Below are positions 33,279-45,041 of a stretch of DNA of 64,000 nucleotides, in pieces. This DNA is from Thereva unica. Lineage: Eukaryota; Arthropoda; Insecta; Diptera; Therevidae. The notes beneath the pieces are model-generated. The model was given only the letters and a program-made list of their open reading frames with translations, ran no database searches and was not told the DNA's origin. A program made the position numbers and the translations under genes. The DNA is taken from positions 84,286,543 to 84,350,542 of the forward strand of contig OX465281.1 of NCBI GenBank assembly GCA_949987705.1, given 5' to 3'. Every line of letters begins with the position of its first letter. The first letter of the stretch is position 1.

Positions 33279-34075
33279 CACTTACGCCAACCCCTCTGAA
33301 AGTGGATGACGTGGTACTAAAGGCCGACCCATCCCTACACATCTTAGGCGTGACTTTATCCAAAGACTTGCGATGGAATGACCACATATTCCAAATCGCC
33401 AAACAAGGATCTGAGTGCTTGGGATTTCTTAAGAGGTGCAAGTTCCTCCTCCAGCCATCGGCCCGTGCTGTTATTTATAAATCCTACATTCGGCCTTTTC
33501 TCGAATATAACTCCATCGTTTGGGGCGGCGCTCCAATAACCACCTTGGCATGGTTAGATAAGGTCCAAAAAAGAGCCCTTAAACTAATTGATGGCGACAC
33601 CATTTGCCGCACCATCGGCCCCTTGAGCCACCGTAGGAATGTAGCTGCACTGACAAAATTTTATCGCTACTTTCATAGTGACTGTGCTCCGAGCTAAAAG
33701 CTCTCCTGCCTCCACGGCAATCCTATACCCGCAACACCAGATTAGCCCACTCGTCTCATTCCCTCCACCTGCAACTCCCCCTTTCACGCACTCAACAGGA
33801 TATGAATTCGTTTGTAAATAGAACAACTCAACTGTGGAATAATCTCTCGCAGTCAGTTTTTCCGAGCTCCTACAACATCCAAGAGTTCAAACGCAGGGTT
33901 CATCACCACCTTCTTCAATACCCCCCCGTACCTTTATAATCCTTAACCTATTCCCCCTCCCTCCCTCCCGTACTAAGCTTACTGCTAGACATTGCACCAT
34001 GACATGACAAATGACATGACGGACTGGTAGTACAAAGGGTGACTCCTGAGCTTAGCACTGCCACATAAAAAAAAC
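33279..34075 (+). mobile_element. Jockey/CR1-type LINE copy, 5'-truncated, with complete 3' end
   Basis: This copy begins after the RT catalytic box. Its open frame 33302-33697 reads HILGVTLSKDLRWNDHIFQI, CLGFLKRCKFLLQPSARAVIYKSYI and LDKVQKRALKLIDGDT. A one-base change near 33690 shifts the frame just before the LLPP region. The text continues through the final codons and a 3' UTR to CACATAAAAAAAA at about 34066-34075. Its uninterrupted CAACAGGATATGAATTCG at 33794-33811 is the empty-site reference for the nested insertion at 4.4/6.2 kb. Confidence 0.9.
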
Positions 34076-35845
34076 GCGACGGCGTAAAAGGCCAAAGAGG
34101 ACAACATTTTCCAGTATCCCCACAGAAAAATCCGGCTTTAGCAGGTATAGAAGCTGCAGGTGCATCACACCAAGACCACAAAGGGCTGCTGAGAAAGGTG
34201 GTCAGAGATCAGCTGCAAAAAGCCTAGACGAGCGATCATAAGCTTCGAGACCGAGGAGAGATGGAAGCAGGACTATCAAAGAAGGTAAGAGGGATTCATC
34301 GCTATGCCTCTTCAGAACAACTCAAAGGGCTTGCCAATCGTGTAAGATTGGCGAAGCACGGGAAGGTAAACTCATCGCAGAGAGTGAATCCCGAGTAAAC
34401 CCAGGTACTGCATCTAGTTATCAAAGGAAAAGCTGGACACTATCTGGGAAAGCTGGAGACTATCTGGGAATATCTGTGTGTTTTGAGCCTCAAAACCCTG
34501 CGGTTGCCATAGATGATGGGCGGTCATGAAGGCAGAGGAGCCACAGAAGAAGTGAGATGCCTAAGTGGAAAGGTTCTTGCTTATTTAATTTTGTAGTTGC
34601 TACAATTTAGGAATCGTGATTTTTTAGGCCAATCAGTAGTACTAGGTCAGCATGAGTTTCATGTCCAAAGTGCAAGAGGCTACTTTCGTATGCAAAAATA
34701 AAAATTGCACGTTTTAGCAGAATGGCGCTGTAAACGTACCCCGAGAGCTAAACGGGGGTCACCTGAAACAATAACAAAATACTTCGCGAAAATAATTAAT
34801 ATTCTATGGACTTCCTATAAATAGAGCGATTTCTAGCCGGAAGTTTGCCATACCAGCGTACACATATTTTTTATAATTATTTTTATTTGGAACAATCGTT
34901 TTGCTCATGTTGGGAGCCACACTAAATACTCTCCACCAGTTTCATAATGATGACCTCCTAAGCCGATCTGACACTTTTTTAATTCAGCGGCGCGGCATTC
35001 TTAGCCAAAGTGACAGGCGAAGAATTACGTGGAATCTGCACAGTTGGCTGATCAAAAAATAAAAGTTAATTAAAATTCGCATTTTAATAGCTTACTTAAA
35101 GCAGCGCGGCAATGGAACAATCACGTGCTGGCGTCAAGAAGCGGGTGCATGTTGGGCTTTCGACCGATTTTTTTGTGTTGTTGTTGGAGATTTTTCTTTT
35201 TCTTTAACATAACAGAAACATACAAAACTATTAAGGTACGGAATAAAATATTTGTGTGGAACTTTGCAGATAAACAACGAAAACAAAAACAAGAACGACA
35301 CCCTGAGATAAAATGATGGGTTTATACGGGAAAAACCTAAATGCCTTGGGGGGAAACACACAATAGATGCTAACCAGTCCCACAGTGAACTTTCGTTTTG
35401 GCCTTTTCATGGGAGACTGGGGACTTTCTACAGTTTCCGCTGGCTCCAGCAAAAGAAATGTTTTGGCTCTTGATAAGAGAAGAGCCGGTTACTTTCATTG
35501 ATATTTATGCCTTGATTGCGCCGACAGTGAAGGGTGCCAACACTCAAACAAGATCATCCGGGGCTTCGTATATCGAACCTGATTTGACCAGATGAGGGAG
35601 CAGTACAAAAACAAAAGAAAGCAATCATATAAATCATGGGCGTTTGTATTTTTTAAGCGTAATTAAGTTTTCAAAGAAAGAGAAAGTGAAATTTTGCTCT
35701 AGATATTGATAAATTTAAAATTCATCCTCATTTCAAATTCATTCGGGTTATGTAATTTTTTGTGCAGGGAACAATTTAAGGATTGAATAGGTAAAGTTAT
35801 ATTGACGGGATTAAATTAATCATTATCCGCCATTACCAATTGTCC
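34076..35845. other. Gene-free DNA
   Basis: No element recognised. A short direct duplication (GAAAGCTGGAGACTATCTGG and its neighbour, 34425-34470) is present. Confidence 0.4.
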
Positions 35846-35849
35846 TGGT

Positions 35850-35945
35850 AGGATTCCCAATTAGTTGACTGGGGCCTGTGTTTCAGTAACAAAAACGTTT
35901 ACTCTGGCGATATCCGTGTCACCAGGATCATAATGGCATGTATGC
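35850..35945 (+). mobile_element. Jockey/CR1-type LINE relic (endonuclease-RT connector)
   Basis: It matches 20355-20475 of the long copy: GACTGGGGCC, TGTGTTTC, GATATCCGTGTCACCAGGAT and CATAATGGCATGTATGC. About 30 bases are missing inside. It is untranslatable. Confidence 0.65.
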
Positions 35946-36289
35946 CAAACTGGAGATTTTTAAAAGCCCTTCACTAGAGGAGGGTCTCCCAATCTGAAAG
36001 AACTGGAGAAGAGTTCGAGTTTGGTATAGGGCACGAGAATGGCGCCCAGGTGACACAGGCTCGAGACCGTGCACCACAAACATTCCAAAATAACCACAAA
36101 CAGCCTCCAGATTTTCCTAAAGGAGGAACCTGGCAAAAGCGAGCACAAGAGTCCTCGCATTAAAGGGCTCCTGGGCAGGCAATTACCTTTTACCTTTTAA
36201 CACTCGGATCAAGGTAAAAGCCAAGATCCTGGTAAAAAGACACATCAAAGCCTACCTCTGGCCGAACTTTAGTTGAACCGACTTAACTG

Positions 36290-38870
36290 TAGTTAGATTG
36301 GAGTTTTTAGGCGGAAGGGTCTTTATTTAGCCTCAAACTACATGACTCATGACCTGTGGGCACCCGGATGGTAGTTCATGCAGATGACAGAGCAACAGAA
36401 CTAAAATTAAATGGTGCCAAGCTGGTTGTAGAGTGCGATGCTAAGGCGCGATATACACTTTGGGGAAACAACCTGAATAACAAGCGAAGATAGTCACTAT
36501 TTGATTACATCATTAATTAAAACCTAGCGTTGAGTAAAAGGGGCAACAACCCAACCTTAGTAGTAGTAGTATTCCCAAGCACGGGAATTTCGAAAGTTGG
36601 GAAGAAATGTCGAACATCACGCTGTCTACGTACAGGGAAACATTCAAAGTAGAAAACTGGAGGGTATCATAAGTATCTTTGTCGGATCACCGAAGTATAA
36701 GCTTCAAGGTACACCCTGCATTTTAAAGCTCCTCAACCGCACAGATACCCAAGTATAGTCCAGTCAAATAAGGCAAAACAAGGGGTCAACCTCGGAATTT
36801 GAGGTAATAAGCTGAAAATTGGCATGAAGCTTTGTTTTGGCATTTTACATGATGTGTCAAAAGTCACATATAATCTCGTGTCCGCGTCTTGAGATATTAG
36901 AGGTCAAAGGTCACAAAAATCAGTTTCTCGCAAATATCTCGTAAATTATCGGCTTTACGCAAATTTTGGTTGAGTAAACTTTGTTCATTAGACAAATCTG
37001 CATAAAACTGTCTTGTACAGAATTTACGTAGAATCAATAGTTTTCGAGATATGGGGCTGAGAAAACTCGAGCATCGCGCTGCATTCTTTTCCTCACCACC
37101 TTGGAAGAAGAACTCAAGCAGCCTTTTTGCATGGTATCCCCAGTAGGCCTAGTCCATAGGTCACAGGTTATGAAATAATTTCATTGATTATCTCTCTAAC
37201 TCTTCTATTTCCACTTCTTTCATATTGCCATCTTCATCTGTAATCATCTCAGAAGAGAATAATGAAAGGTGGTCGGCGTTATCTTCGTTCAACTCAGGGT
37301 TAATGGGTGTATCCTCGGACATTGAATTGAGACACGACGGGTCCCGACAAGAGCCATACGCTACGGAACATAACAATTTCACTTTTCTGCATACCTAAAG
37401 TATGTCACTTCGTTACTTTTCAATTACATGAAAAAATAAAGACGCGGACACGAGATTATATGAGACTTTTGACACATCATTTAGAAAGCCAAAACAAAGG
37501 TTCATGCCAATTTTCAGCTTATTACCTCAAATTCCGAGGTGAAACCCTAATTTGACTGGACTAAGTAGGCCTAACTGGAAGAAGTTCGGTCAGGAGCTGA
37601 GAGCGACTCTCTAAGGGGTGCCCAAGTAAGGAATTAACATTATATAGAAAATTGAAGTTAATGTCAATACTTTTGAAAACAATATCCACTCGGCGATTAC
37701 GGTATCCTGCCCAGTAAGACGAAGCGAAAAGAATCCTTTCCTCCGTGGTGGCATGCAGATCTCTCAAAAGTCACAAAGACTGCCTAAATCTATACAAGAA
37801 AACCATTGTCCCAGCCATCCCTGGCAGGAGTATTGCCAATCTATAGAGAGTCTAGGAAGGTCGGCCAGATCTATGCAGGATCCTCGAAAATGCTGGTGGT
37901 CAAGAAAGCGAATGTAGAAAAGGCGAACGGAACTTGGACAGAATCGCAGCGGAGTCTATAGAGCTATTAATGAACACACACTTTTCCGGTTGCAAGGACG
38001 AAAATGAGGTCGAAGCATCAGGAGGAAATTTCCGCTATTATTACAAAGGAAAAAGACCTCCGGACAATTAACAGCTCCTCTCACTACAAAGTACCTGGCC
38101 TGAACGGCATCCTACCAATCATGCTGCAGAAATTGCCTGGGGGAGTAGTACCATGGTCATGTTCAAGAGCTGCCCGTTGCTCAGCTACGTCCCAATGGAT
38201 TGAAGACGGGCGAGAGTCTTCATCCCGAAAATAGGGAAAAGAGGTCACATATTCGCGAAGGACTTTAGGCCGATTAGCTCGAAATTTTTGGTGCTTCAGA
38301 CAATAGAAGAGGTTATCGACTCCAACATCCGCCAATCGGTATATTGACTGTGGCCTCCGCAGGCCGGAGGAGCACACTCCACACACTAATCTCCCGGGCG
38401 AAATTTCTGGGTGTAATAATGGACCGAAAACTCAACTGGACGTCGAACGTCAACCAAATGGTAAAGAAAGCCTGTAAACCCTTCTACGACTGTAAAAAGA
38501 CCTTTGACAAGAGGTGGAGTCTTAAGCCAAAGATGGTCCTGTGGATGCACAAGGATGTGATACGCCCGCCTAATTCTCACGTATGGTTCGCTAGTATGTT
38601 GGCCAGCGCTGAATAAGACCTATAACGTCATAACGATGGGAGAGGTATCCAGACGATGGCAACAATAGAGCAACAGTGACCATGAGAACATGCCCCAACA
38701 ACGTCCTTGATGCTTTCTTGCACCTACTCCCCGCCGACCTTCACATCAAACAGCTCGTGTAGTGTCCTCAAATTGAGGAAATCCGGGACGCGGACCTCGA
38801 AACCCAACGGGCATAGCAATATCCTACCCGAGGGCATGGTTGCTCCAGCCACAGACATTACATTAGCTCT
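36290..38870 (+). pseudogene. LOA/R1-type LINE relic (endonuclease, RT, post-RT), split by a transposon
   Basis: Endonuclease: VVHADDRATELKLNGAKLVV then ECDAKARYTLWGNNLN (36370-36480), and SLSDHRSISFKV at 36680-36715. The connector resumes after the inserted element as RPNWKKFGQELRATL (37568-37612). RT N-terminus: YKVPGLNGILPIMLQ (38085-38130), then KIGKRGHIFAKDFRPIS (38225-38275). A deletion removes motifs A to D. The text rejoins at KFLGVIMDRKLNW (38401-38440), then CKKTFDKRWSLKPKMVLW, DVIRP, and finally GHSNILPEG.VAPATD (38815-38865). There are multiple stops and frame shifts. Confidence 0.8.
36756..37563. mobile_element. 808-bp DNA transposon with about 130-bp inverted repeats and AGTA duplication
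   Basis: The ends are long inverted repeats: TAGTCCAGTCAAATAAGG on the left (36756-36893) and the complement ending TTTGACTGGACTA on the right (37435-37563), with over 90 percent identity through AATTTGAGGTAATAAGCTGA and ATAATCTCGTGTCCGCGTCT. AGTA flanks both sides (36752-36755, 37564-37567). The interior has a minus-strand frame (37382-37188) with three cysteines and an acidic end (EDGNMKEVEIEELER), perhaps the last codons of a lost protein. No transposase is visible. It sits inside the LINE relic. Confidence 0.85.
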
Positions 38871-39177
38871 GGGATGTGTGGGTCAACCATGTTTACTGCA
38901 GGGATGCTGTCGATATTCCTGTGCTGTGAGAACAGGGTGATATTACTATCTTTTTCAGCATTACAGGGCAGGTAATTATTGGGGACTGCTTACCAATAAT
39001 CGATGATATAAGTGTGCTGTAAGAATCCTCCTGTATTCCATAAGGAGTACCCCGAACTCTGGCTGGCCGCTACCAGTGCCTTCTTGCATAGCATAACACA
39101 CGAGATATTGAGTAAAAAGATTATTGTAATTAGTCTATCCAGAGTCGTGAATTACCCGTGCGATTGGAATTACTACA

Positions 39178-39247
39178 AGCTTCGGTAGCTTAGGGAGTAA
39201 GGCGTCTAGCTACAATCCCAGAGGCCCCGGGTTCGAATCATGGAGGG
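39178..39247 (+). mobile_element. SINE head fragment (tRNA-like part only)
   Basis: It matches the first 70 bases of the 26.5 kb SINE: TCGGTAGCTTAGGGAGTAAG, TAGCTACAATCCCAGAGG and CCCCGGGTTCGAATC. It breaks immediately after the B box. The remainder of the SINE is absent. Beyond the break lie two ACATCGATGT palindromes (39265-39274, 39337-39346). Confidence 0.75.
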
Positions 39248-39589
39248 GTGTCCACTTAGAAAATACATCGATGTTTTTTTTTTCAATGTAATAAACCGAT
39301 ATTGTGCATCAATGTTTTCCGATGCATCAGTTAGAAACATCGATGTTTTCTGAAAGTCGACTACTTTTTCTAACATTGCATTACTAAGCTCCCAACGATT
39401 TGAATTGCTTTAGGAAATAAACGATCAGATGGAACTGAAGTTCCCACCATGATTAGGTATTTTTGAGCAATTGTTTGAAGTTAAGGAAGCTGAGTGTTAA
39501 GCTCATTCTAAATTTCCAATGGGTCTTCCTATTGAAGTACGTACGCAAGTAAATAAACAGTTTGTCAGAAATAACATCGTCAGACTTCG

Positions 39590-39750
39590 TCGTTTCCTGC
39601 TCTTGTAAACTAACACAGTGTATCAAGTTCAATGATAAGTACTCATCTTTTCTTCCTGTGCCATCAGGAGTTTCACAGGGCTCTGTTCTCGGACCTTTGT
39701 TCTACACATTTTTCGCGAATGGTATGTCTACTGTCATCCGGAACGAAATT
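39590..39750 (+). pseudogene. Non-LTR RT fragment (motif B region)
   Basis: The frame reads CIKFNDKYSSFLPVPSGVSQ and GSVLGPLFYTFFANGMS. This is the 'SGVPQGSVLGPLLF..F.ND' block of Jockey/CR1-group RT. No other motif is left around it. Confidence 0.6.
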
Positions 39751-39799
39751 TTATCGAAGGGTACGACTTTAGGCTACACGGAATGAAAATGCTTATTCT

Positions 39800-40615
39800 T
39801 TAGAACTTCTGTTCCATGGCTTCCATGGGTGCGCAGGTTATGTTGTTGTTTTAAAAAGTAGGTAACTATAAAGTAACATAATAAATCCGGATATAATCTG
39901 TTTAATCTGTCGTAAATACCTATCAGAACTGCAGCGTATTGTCGTTTCAATGTCGTTAGCCAAACCCATAATTGATGAACTCACTCAACAGCTTTAATTT
40001 ACACCTCAGAGTAAGGAATCGAATTTAGAAGTGATCGTGTCGACGCAGTACTCTTTACCCATTTAATTACAAAATCTTCCCATTGTAGATGATGAATTAT
40101 TCACTTCAAACTAAGTAGAAAAAAGAGGCTGTATTTGTAGGAAAAAATTGACATCATCATATCACCGAAAAATAGATTTCACTTCGGTTCATGAGAGTCT
40201 AGTTGCATCATTAAGTCAACAGCTCACGGGCGTATTACATTCTTTTTCGTTCAATATTTTTTTCCTACCAGGTCACAAAACAAAACGGAAAAACTGAAAG
40301 CGGCGACCTTGAAGATCGATGATTTGACACTTTTTCTCTCATTTCGATTTCTGTGGAATTCCGTGCGGGGTAACTGGTGACGATTTCGGGTTTGATCAGT
40401 ATCATTGCTGCGTGGGAGGATTTCGTGTAATCGAAAGTATTTCACGTTCACGTTACGTATTTCAAGTGATGGATTACGATCGATTGTGATCGATAATAAA
40501 ATCCAGTTTAATTGAGATGTTGGTTCTACCCTTTTTGTTTATTGTGTGTTTGTCCTACTTTTAGTGTTTGGCTTCTGTTACCAATTTTGGAAGAAAATTT
40601 TAATGGATTTTTTTG
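39800..40615. other. Gene-free DNA
   Basis: No gene or element is recognised. Short open frames lack motifs. Confidence 0.4.
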
Positions 40616-40617
40616 GG

Positions 40618-40960
40618 GGGAAAATCTAAGCTTAGGAATCACCTTTTGTACTATCAGCCAACTTTGTCATGTCATGTTACAATGTATAATGGAAAGTTTA
40701 GGTCAGGTAGATACTGGGGTTACTGAAAGAGGTTTTGTGTTTGAAATATTGCTTGTTGTCAATTGTTCTATTTATGAACGAGTTATTAATGAAATGCTTG
40801 TTTAAATAATTGGAATATGCGTTCTTTGCAATATGTATTTTCGGTTAATATTACGCCTAGTGTGGTAAATTATTGTTCGGCTGTTCGGTTCTAAATTGTG
40901 CCCTGAAATAGAAGGAGTAGTGGTGCAAGTTCTGCGCATTAGGTTTCACGTTTTAGTAGC
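40618..40960 (-). mobile_element. Jockey/CR1-type LINE relic (3' UTR plus post-RT remains)
   Basis: TCTAAGCTTAGGAATCACCT and TTTTGTACTATCAG, then GTCATGTCATG and ACAATGTATAATGG, match the minus-strand 3' UTR at 4130-4215. GAAATGCTTGTTTAAATAAT, then AATATTACGCCTAGTGTG, match 4720-4795 of the inner copy. About 450 bases between the two blocks are missing. Confidence 0.65.
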
Positions 40961-41164
40961 GGAAATCTATAGGGAAGGCTTCCTTCGGCCCAATAAATGA
41001 GTTAAATATCACTATTTACATAGTTGGAAAATAAATTTGCAATTATTAAAGATAAAGCCTCGACCTAAAAATTGCACATAATCTCTAATCTACAAAGTGG
41101 TGGATCGACTATGTGGAGTCTCGTTTTTAAAGACTATAAAAAAGTAAATATAATCCTGACGACC

Positions 41165-41310
41165 TCTGTTAAGTTGGCGGGACCAAGTCGGAAAAATATT
41201 TTCCGCTACGGCTCAGAATTATCCGTTTTTAAACCGCTAGCGATCGCCACAAAAAAAATTTTCCACTCTTCCCATTTCCCGGGAAAATGGGGTCCCGCTA
41301 ACTTAACAGA
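41165..41310. mobile_element. MITE, 146 bp, with 20-bp inverted repeats
   Basis: The left end TCTGTTAAGTTGGCGGGACC (41165-41184) is mirrored by GGTCCCGCTAACTTAACAGA (41291-41310), with one mismatch. The interior is non-coding. No convincing target duplication is visible, so the superfamily is open. Confidence 0.75.
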
Positions 41311-41752
41311 AGTATCCTGAAGGACAGAATATCATTGGGAAACATAGCTTTGATTGAATGAATGAACTAAAAACTACAGCCATAGGGGCAGATCTGTACA
41401 AGGCTTAGAGAAAGAACTAGCATTACTATGTCCGACTTGCCAAAGGGGCACACGCTGGGGCTAGGAGAGGACTAAGGTTTATTCGCTTCTTCCAACCCAC
41501 TTGCTGAGATTTCGATTTTCGTAATGTCAACAGCAACTCCAATGGGAATGAGTTTTTACATTTCTCACTCTACCAAGTCTATAAGGTAGTGTGAAAAAGC
41601 AATGAAAGCAACCAAATCGGCCCGCCCCCTGTGAGTACGATTAGAATTACAAGGGGTATGCCTCTTGTAGCATATGGCCCTATGTGGCAAATGAGGGGAA
41701 TGACGAAAGAAGGCTTTCTCCTTATAGTCAGGGGACACGGTCTTTATTCGTG

Positions 41753-41816
41753 CACTAGTAGTACAAAGGGTGACTCCTGAGCTTAGCACTGCCACATAAA
41801 AAAAAAAAAAAAAAAC
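41753..41816 (+). mobile_element. Jockey/CR1-type LINE 3' tail, extremely 5'-truncated
   Basis: Only the last 50 bases of the 3' UTR are present (ACTAGTAGTACAAAGGGTGA, then CTCCTGAGCTTAGCACTGCC, then ACATAAA), followed by 18 or so A residues. The UTR part is nearly identical to the 34.05 kb copy. A fresh-looking A run suggests a comparatively recent insertion. Confidence 0.8.
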
Positions 41817-43264
41817 TCTTCTAGATGTCAACTTTTATTTTTTTTAGAAACATTGACAAAATATCCATTCCAGACTGACTGTCTTTTGAAAACTGCAACT
41901 ATTTGGATTTCTCTTGCGCAGCATTGTCAAAATTGTATACAATTCTCTACTACAAAAATAGTGTGCGAACAAAGACCATGTGGTGTGAAAGGGCTATTAG
42001 ATTCATCATGAGCACTACTAAAAAAATGTATGCCTTATCAGTTTTTTATAAGGGTCCTACATATGAGGGAAATCTCATTACAAGTGAAACTGGGAAATCT
42101 CAACATCTGCTTTGCGAATTCGGAAAGTTCTTAGCCCTTAGGCAACGTTCAGACGGCGATTATTCGATTCGAGTTTTTCACGAATGCGGTTTTATCGAAT
42201 ACGAGAAGGTGTTTCACACGGGACTATTTGATTCGATTTTTTCACGTAAAAGTGGTTTTACCCACAATTCGCCATCAGCTTCACGGCCAGACAAGTGGAG
42301 GCCCTGTGCAAACGTTCAGTGAGAGGCGCCAGAGTTCAAAGAATGTTTAGTCCTATGCAATGTTCAGTCGTCGATTCACATGCACTATTGAGACGGCGAA
42401 AATTTATGCGCGTAAATCGACTTTTCTGGCGCTGATGGAAGCGAAACGACTGACTATGTCCTCCTATGTCACTTTGGCCAGACAATCGTCTTGGATTGAA
42501 ATGACAGCCAAATCGGACAGTAGGTGGTCGGACATTTTGTTCCGTAAATATGATTTTATCAATTCCAGTTTGAAGAAGCTACGCTCCGCGGTAGCAAATC
42601 TAGCTGGAAATATGCTCAAGACGCGTAAAGCGATCAAAAAGTTGGAAAACAATGTGAAGACCCACATACACGATCAAATTAGATGTACATCCCGATTTTC
42701 ATCAAACCCATGGGCGCAACGATTTTTGAACGGCCGGCTCATAATCGGTAGTTTTGGTTGTACATCCGCACTTCGATGTACATCTAAATTGTTTTCGTGC
42801 GTTTTTTTCGCACGCCGGCCGATTGTGTTGTGCGATTTCGTGTCGTGTGGCCTATATGCTGATTTGGGTGGGCCGTACTGATTTGTGTGGCCCATACTGA
42901 TCCCACGAAGTAAAAATAAAATAATGAATTCAAATGAATTTTGTTGCCAAAATATGTATTCGCTCGCGAGGCCCCTGCAACGCGGAGCCCTGTGCAGTTG
43001 CACACTGTGCACATATGGTAGCCGCGGCACTGTTCGTCATTATTATTATTATTATTTATTTGCAATTATGTATAAAGATTATAATCTTAATGAAGTACAT
43101 TAACTATACAGAAGGAAGAAAAATAATAAACATGGAAACATTTAAAAAATTAATAAATATAAAAATGAACCCAAAAAATATTAAAAATTAGAAATTAAAA
43201 AAAAAAGAAAAAAAAGAAGAAAGAGAAAAAAAAAAACAGATAATACAAAAATAAAATTTATATT
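41817..43264. other. Unassigned region with Harbinger-like phrases and simple repeats
   Basis: Frames 41903-42322 (139 codons) and 42360-42881 (173 codons) are open but match no family. Repeated phrases such as CGTTCAGACGGCGATTATTC (42149), TTCACACGGGAC (42212) and TTCAGTCGTCGATTCAC (42362) recall the ends of Harbinger-type elements, but inverted termini are not convincing. A small inverted repeat (TTAGATGTACATC, GATGTACATCTAA) spans 42680-42787. An ATT microsatellite (43038-43058) and an A-rich tract (43195-43240) follow. Confidence 0.35.
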
Positions 43265-44310
43265 ATATAATACTTAATTATGTATTCATGCTTCGAGAAT
43301 ACATTAACTCGCAAAGACGTTTCTTCAAAATGCCCATTGAATCGATACATTGTATATGGACTGGTAGAGAGTTCCATAACTTAGCTGCGAAGATAACGAA
43401 AGAACGTTATCCAATTAAAGTAGGGAAACGCGGGATTATCAAATTATTATTTCTAAGCGATTGTGAGAGCTGTACGAACTCATTAAGGTAAGCAGGCTTG
43501 CGTTGGTGTAATATATCATGTAATAAGCGCAGAAGCCTATACTCACGATAGTTACTCAGGGAGCAGCCCAAAACGGAATTTAAATAGGGTGAAATATGGT
43601 CAAAACGTCGCAGCTTATACACAAAACGGACGCAATCATTAAAGGCTTCAAGCTTCCGAGGGCAAGAAAAATCGAGAGAGGGGTAAAGGCTTTAAGCAAA
43701 TTCAATCGAACGGTCCTTTTAAGCAACCCACAGTGGTATCTAAGTTTTGCCAGGAGCCCATATGTCTTGCCAACAATGGAATTGATGTGATCGCAACAGG
43801 TCATATTGCTATTAAAAATGACTCCTAGATCTCTTACTTTATCGACGCGGTCTAGAGGAACTCCATTTAAGGAGATTACTGGAAGGTTAGGGTAAGAGAT
43901 AAGAGAATGAGAGAACAGAATATAATGTGATTTCAATGGGTTTAATTGTAGTAAGTTCAATGATGACCAGCAGTAGACACGGCGCAAGTCGGCTGTAATC
44001 TTCTCCATACAAGTGTGGACTTGACTTTTTTGGCGCTGATATACATAATTTAGCTGCACATCATCTGCATACATATGAACCTTACAGTGTTTTATTGCAA
44101 AGGGAAGATCGTTAATAAAAACGCTGAATAAAAGTGGTCCAAGAATAGAGACCTGGAGAACGCCATTGGTAATCAATAGTGGATCTAGACTCACCGAGTT
44201 TAACTATTTGAGAGCGGTTGGAAAAAAAGCTATGCAAAAGTTTAAGAGCAGTAGGAGAACAGCGGACTTGAGATTGACACTATCAAAAGCTTTAGACGTC
44301 GTCCATCTTG
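43265..44310 (-). pseudogene. CR1/Jockey-group LINE RT relic, second family
   Basis: Minus strand: motif B SILGPLLFSVFINDLPFAI, then the catalytic box HMYADDVQLNYVYQ (about 44060), LNPLKSHYILFS, KVRDLGVIFNSNMTCCDHIN and LAKLRYHCGLLKRTVRLNLL. After a frameshift near 43610 it continues YKLRRFDHISPYLNSVLGCS and HQRKPAYLNEF, with an AKLWNSLP-like end near 43370. Motif A and the endonuclease are missing. YADD rather than FADD separates it from the dominant LINE family. Confidence 0.8.
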
Positions 44311-44680
44311 AAAAGATATAACAGGCAATTAACATTCGTAGTGCAGACTAGTTGGAGATTTGGTTCATGTGAACGACGCAATATAAAACTAAACGTCACT
44401 TGATTACACATTCGATAAAATACATTCGAGATTTATCTTCGTACGGTATACGGGAAAACCAATTTCACGCATGGGCCTAGTGGGAACATATTAATGTAAT
44501 TATCATTGCCACTGTTCTATTCGATAAAATCCCTTATATGACACCGGGAAAAAAATCACTATCTGAAAGTAGCCATAAGCTCTTATTTTACTCATACAAA
44601 GTTTTAGTTTGTGTTGTTGCCTTGTTTCATATTTCATATTGTTATGGTGGTGAAAGGCGTTATTTTGCATACTCAATAGA

Positions 44681-45041
44681 TAGTCCATTCAAAACGCGCG
44701 TTATGGTGTTCCAAAATAACACCGTTAAGAAAATCGAACCCTAAACCATTTTTCACCAATTCAGGGATACTTTCAACCCTTTAGGAGTACCCCTTACCAT
44801 TAAGTTCGCCTTAATTTAGTATAAATCCTTCGCAAATAAATATTAAAAAAAGTGCATTTAATCGCATTAGTTTTCATTATTACTGAAATAATCGCGAAAA
44901 CACCCTAAAAAGGGGTGTTTTTTGCATTTTTAGGGGTGACGCCCGATTTTCGTGATCAGCGACCCCAAAAACCTTTAGGGTTCGATTTTCTTAACGGTGT
45001 TATTTTGGAACACCCCCCCCCCCCGCGTTTTGAATGGACTA
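44681..45041. mobile_element. MITE, 361 bp, with 60-base inverted repeats starting TAGTCC
   Basis: The left arm TAGTCCATTCAAAACGCG ... GTGTTCCAAAATAACACC, on through TTAAGAAAATCGAACCCTAA (44681-44745), is mirrored at 44974-45041. The symmetry is broken only by a run of C (45012-45024) in the right arm. AGA flanks both sides (44678-44680, 45042-45044). The interior is non-coding. A decayed relative is at 27.3 kb. The TAGTCC terminus resembles the 36.8 kb element. Confidence 0.85.

Noticed and set aside
42360..42881. 173-codon frame as a Harbinger-associated protein
   Set aside because: Neighbouring text recalls Harbinger ends, but no inverted termini, three-base duplication or HARBI1/MADF motif could be found.
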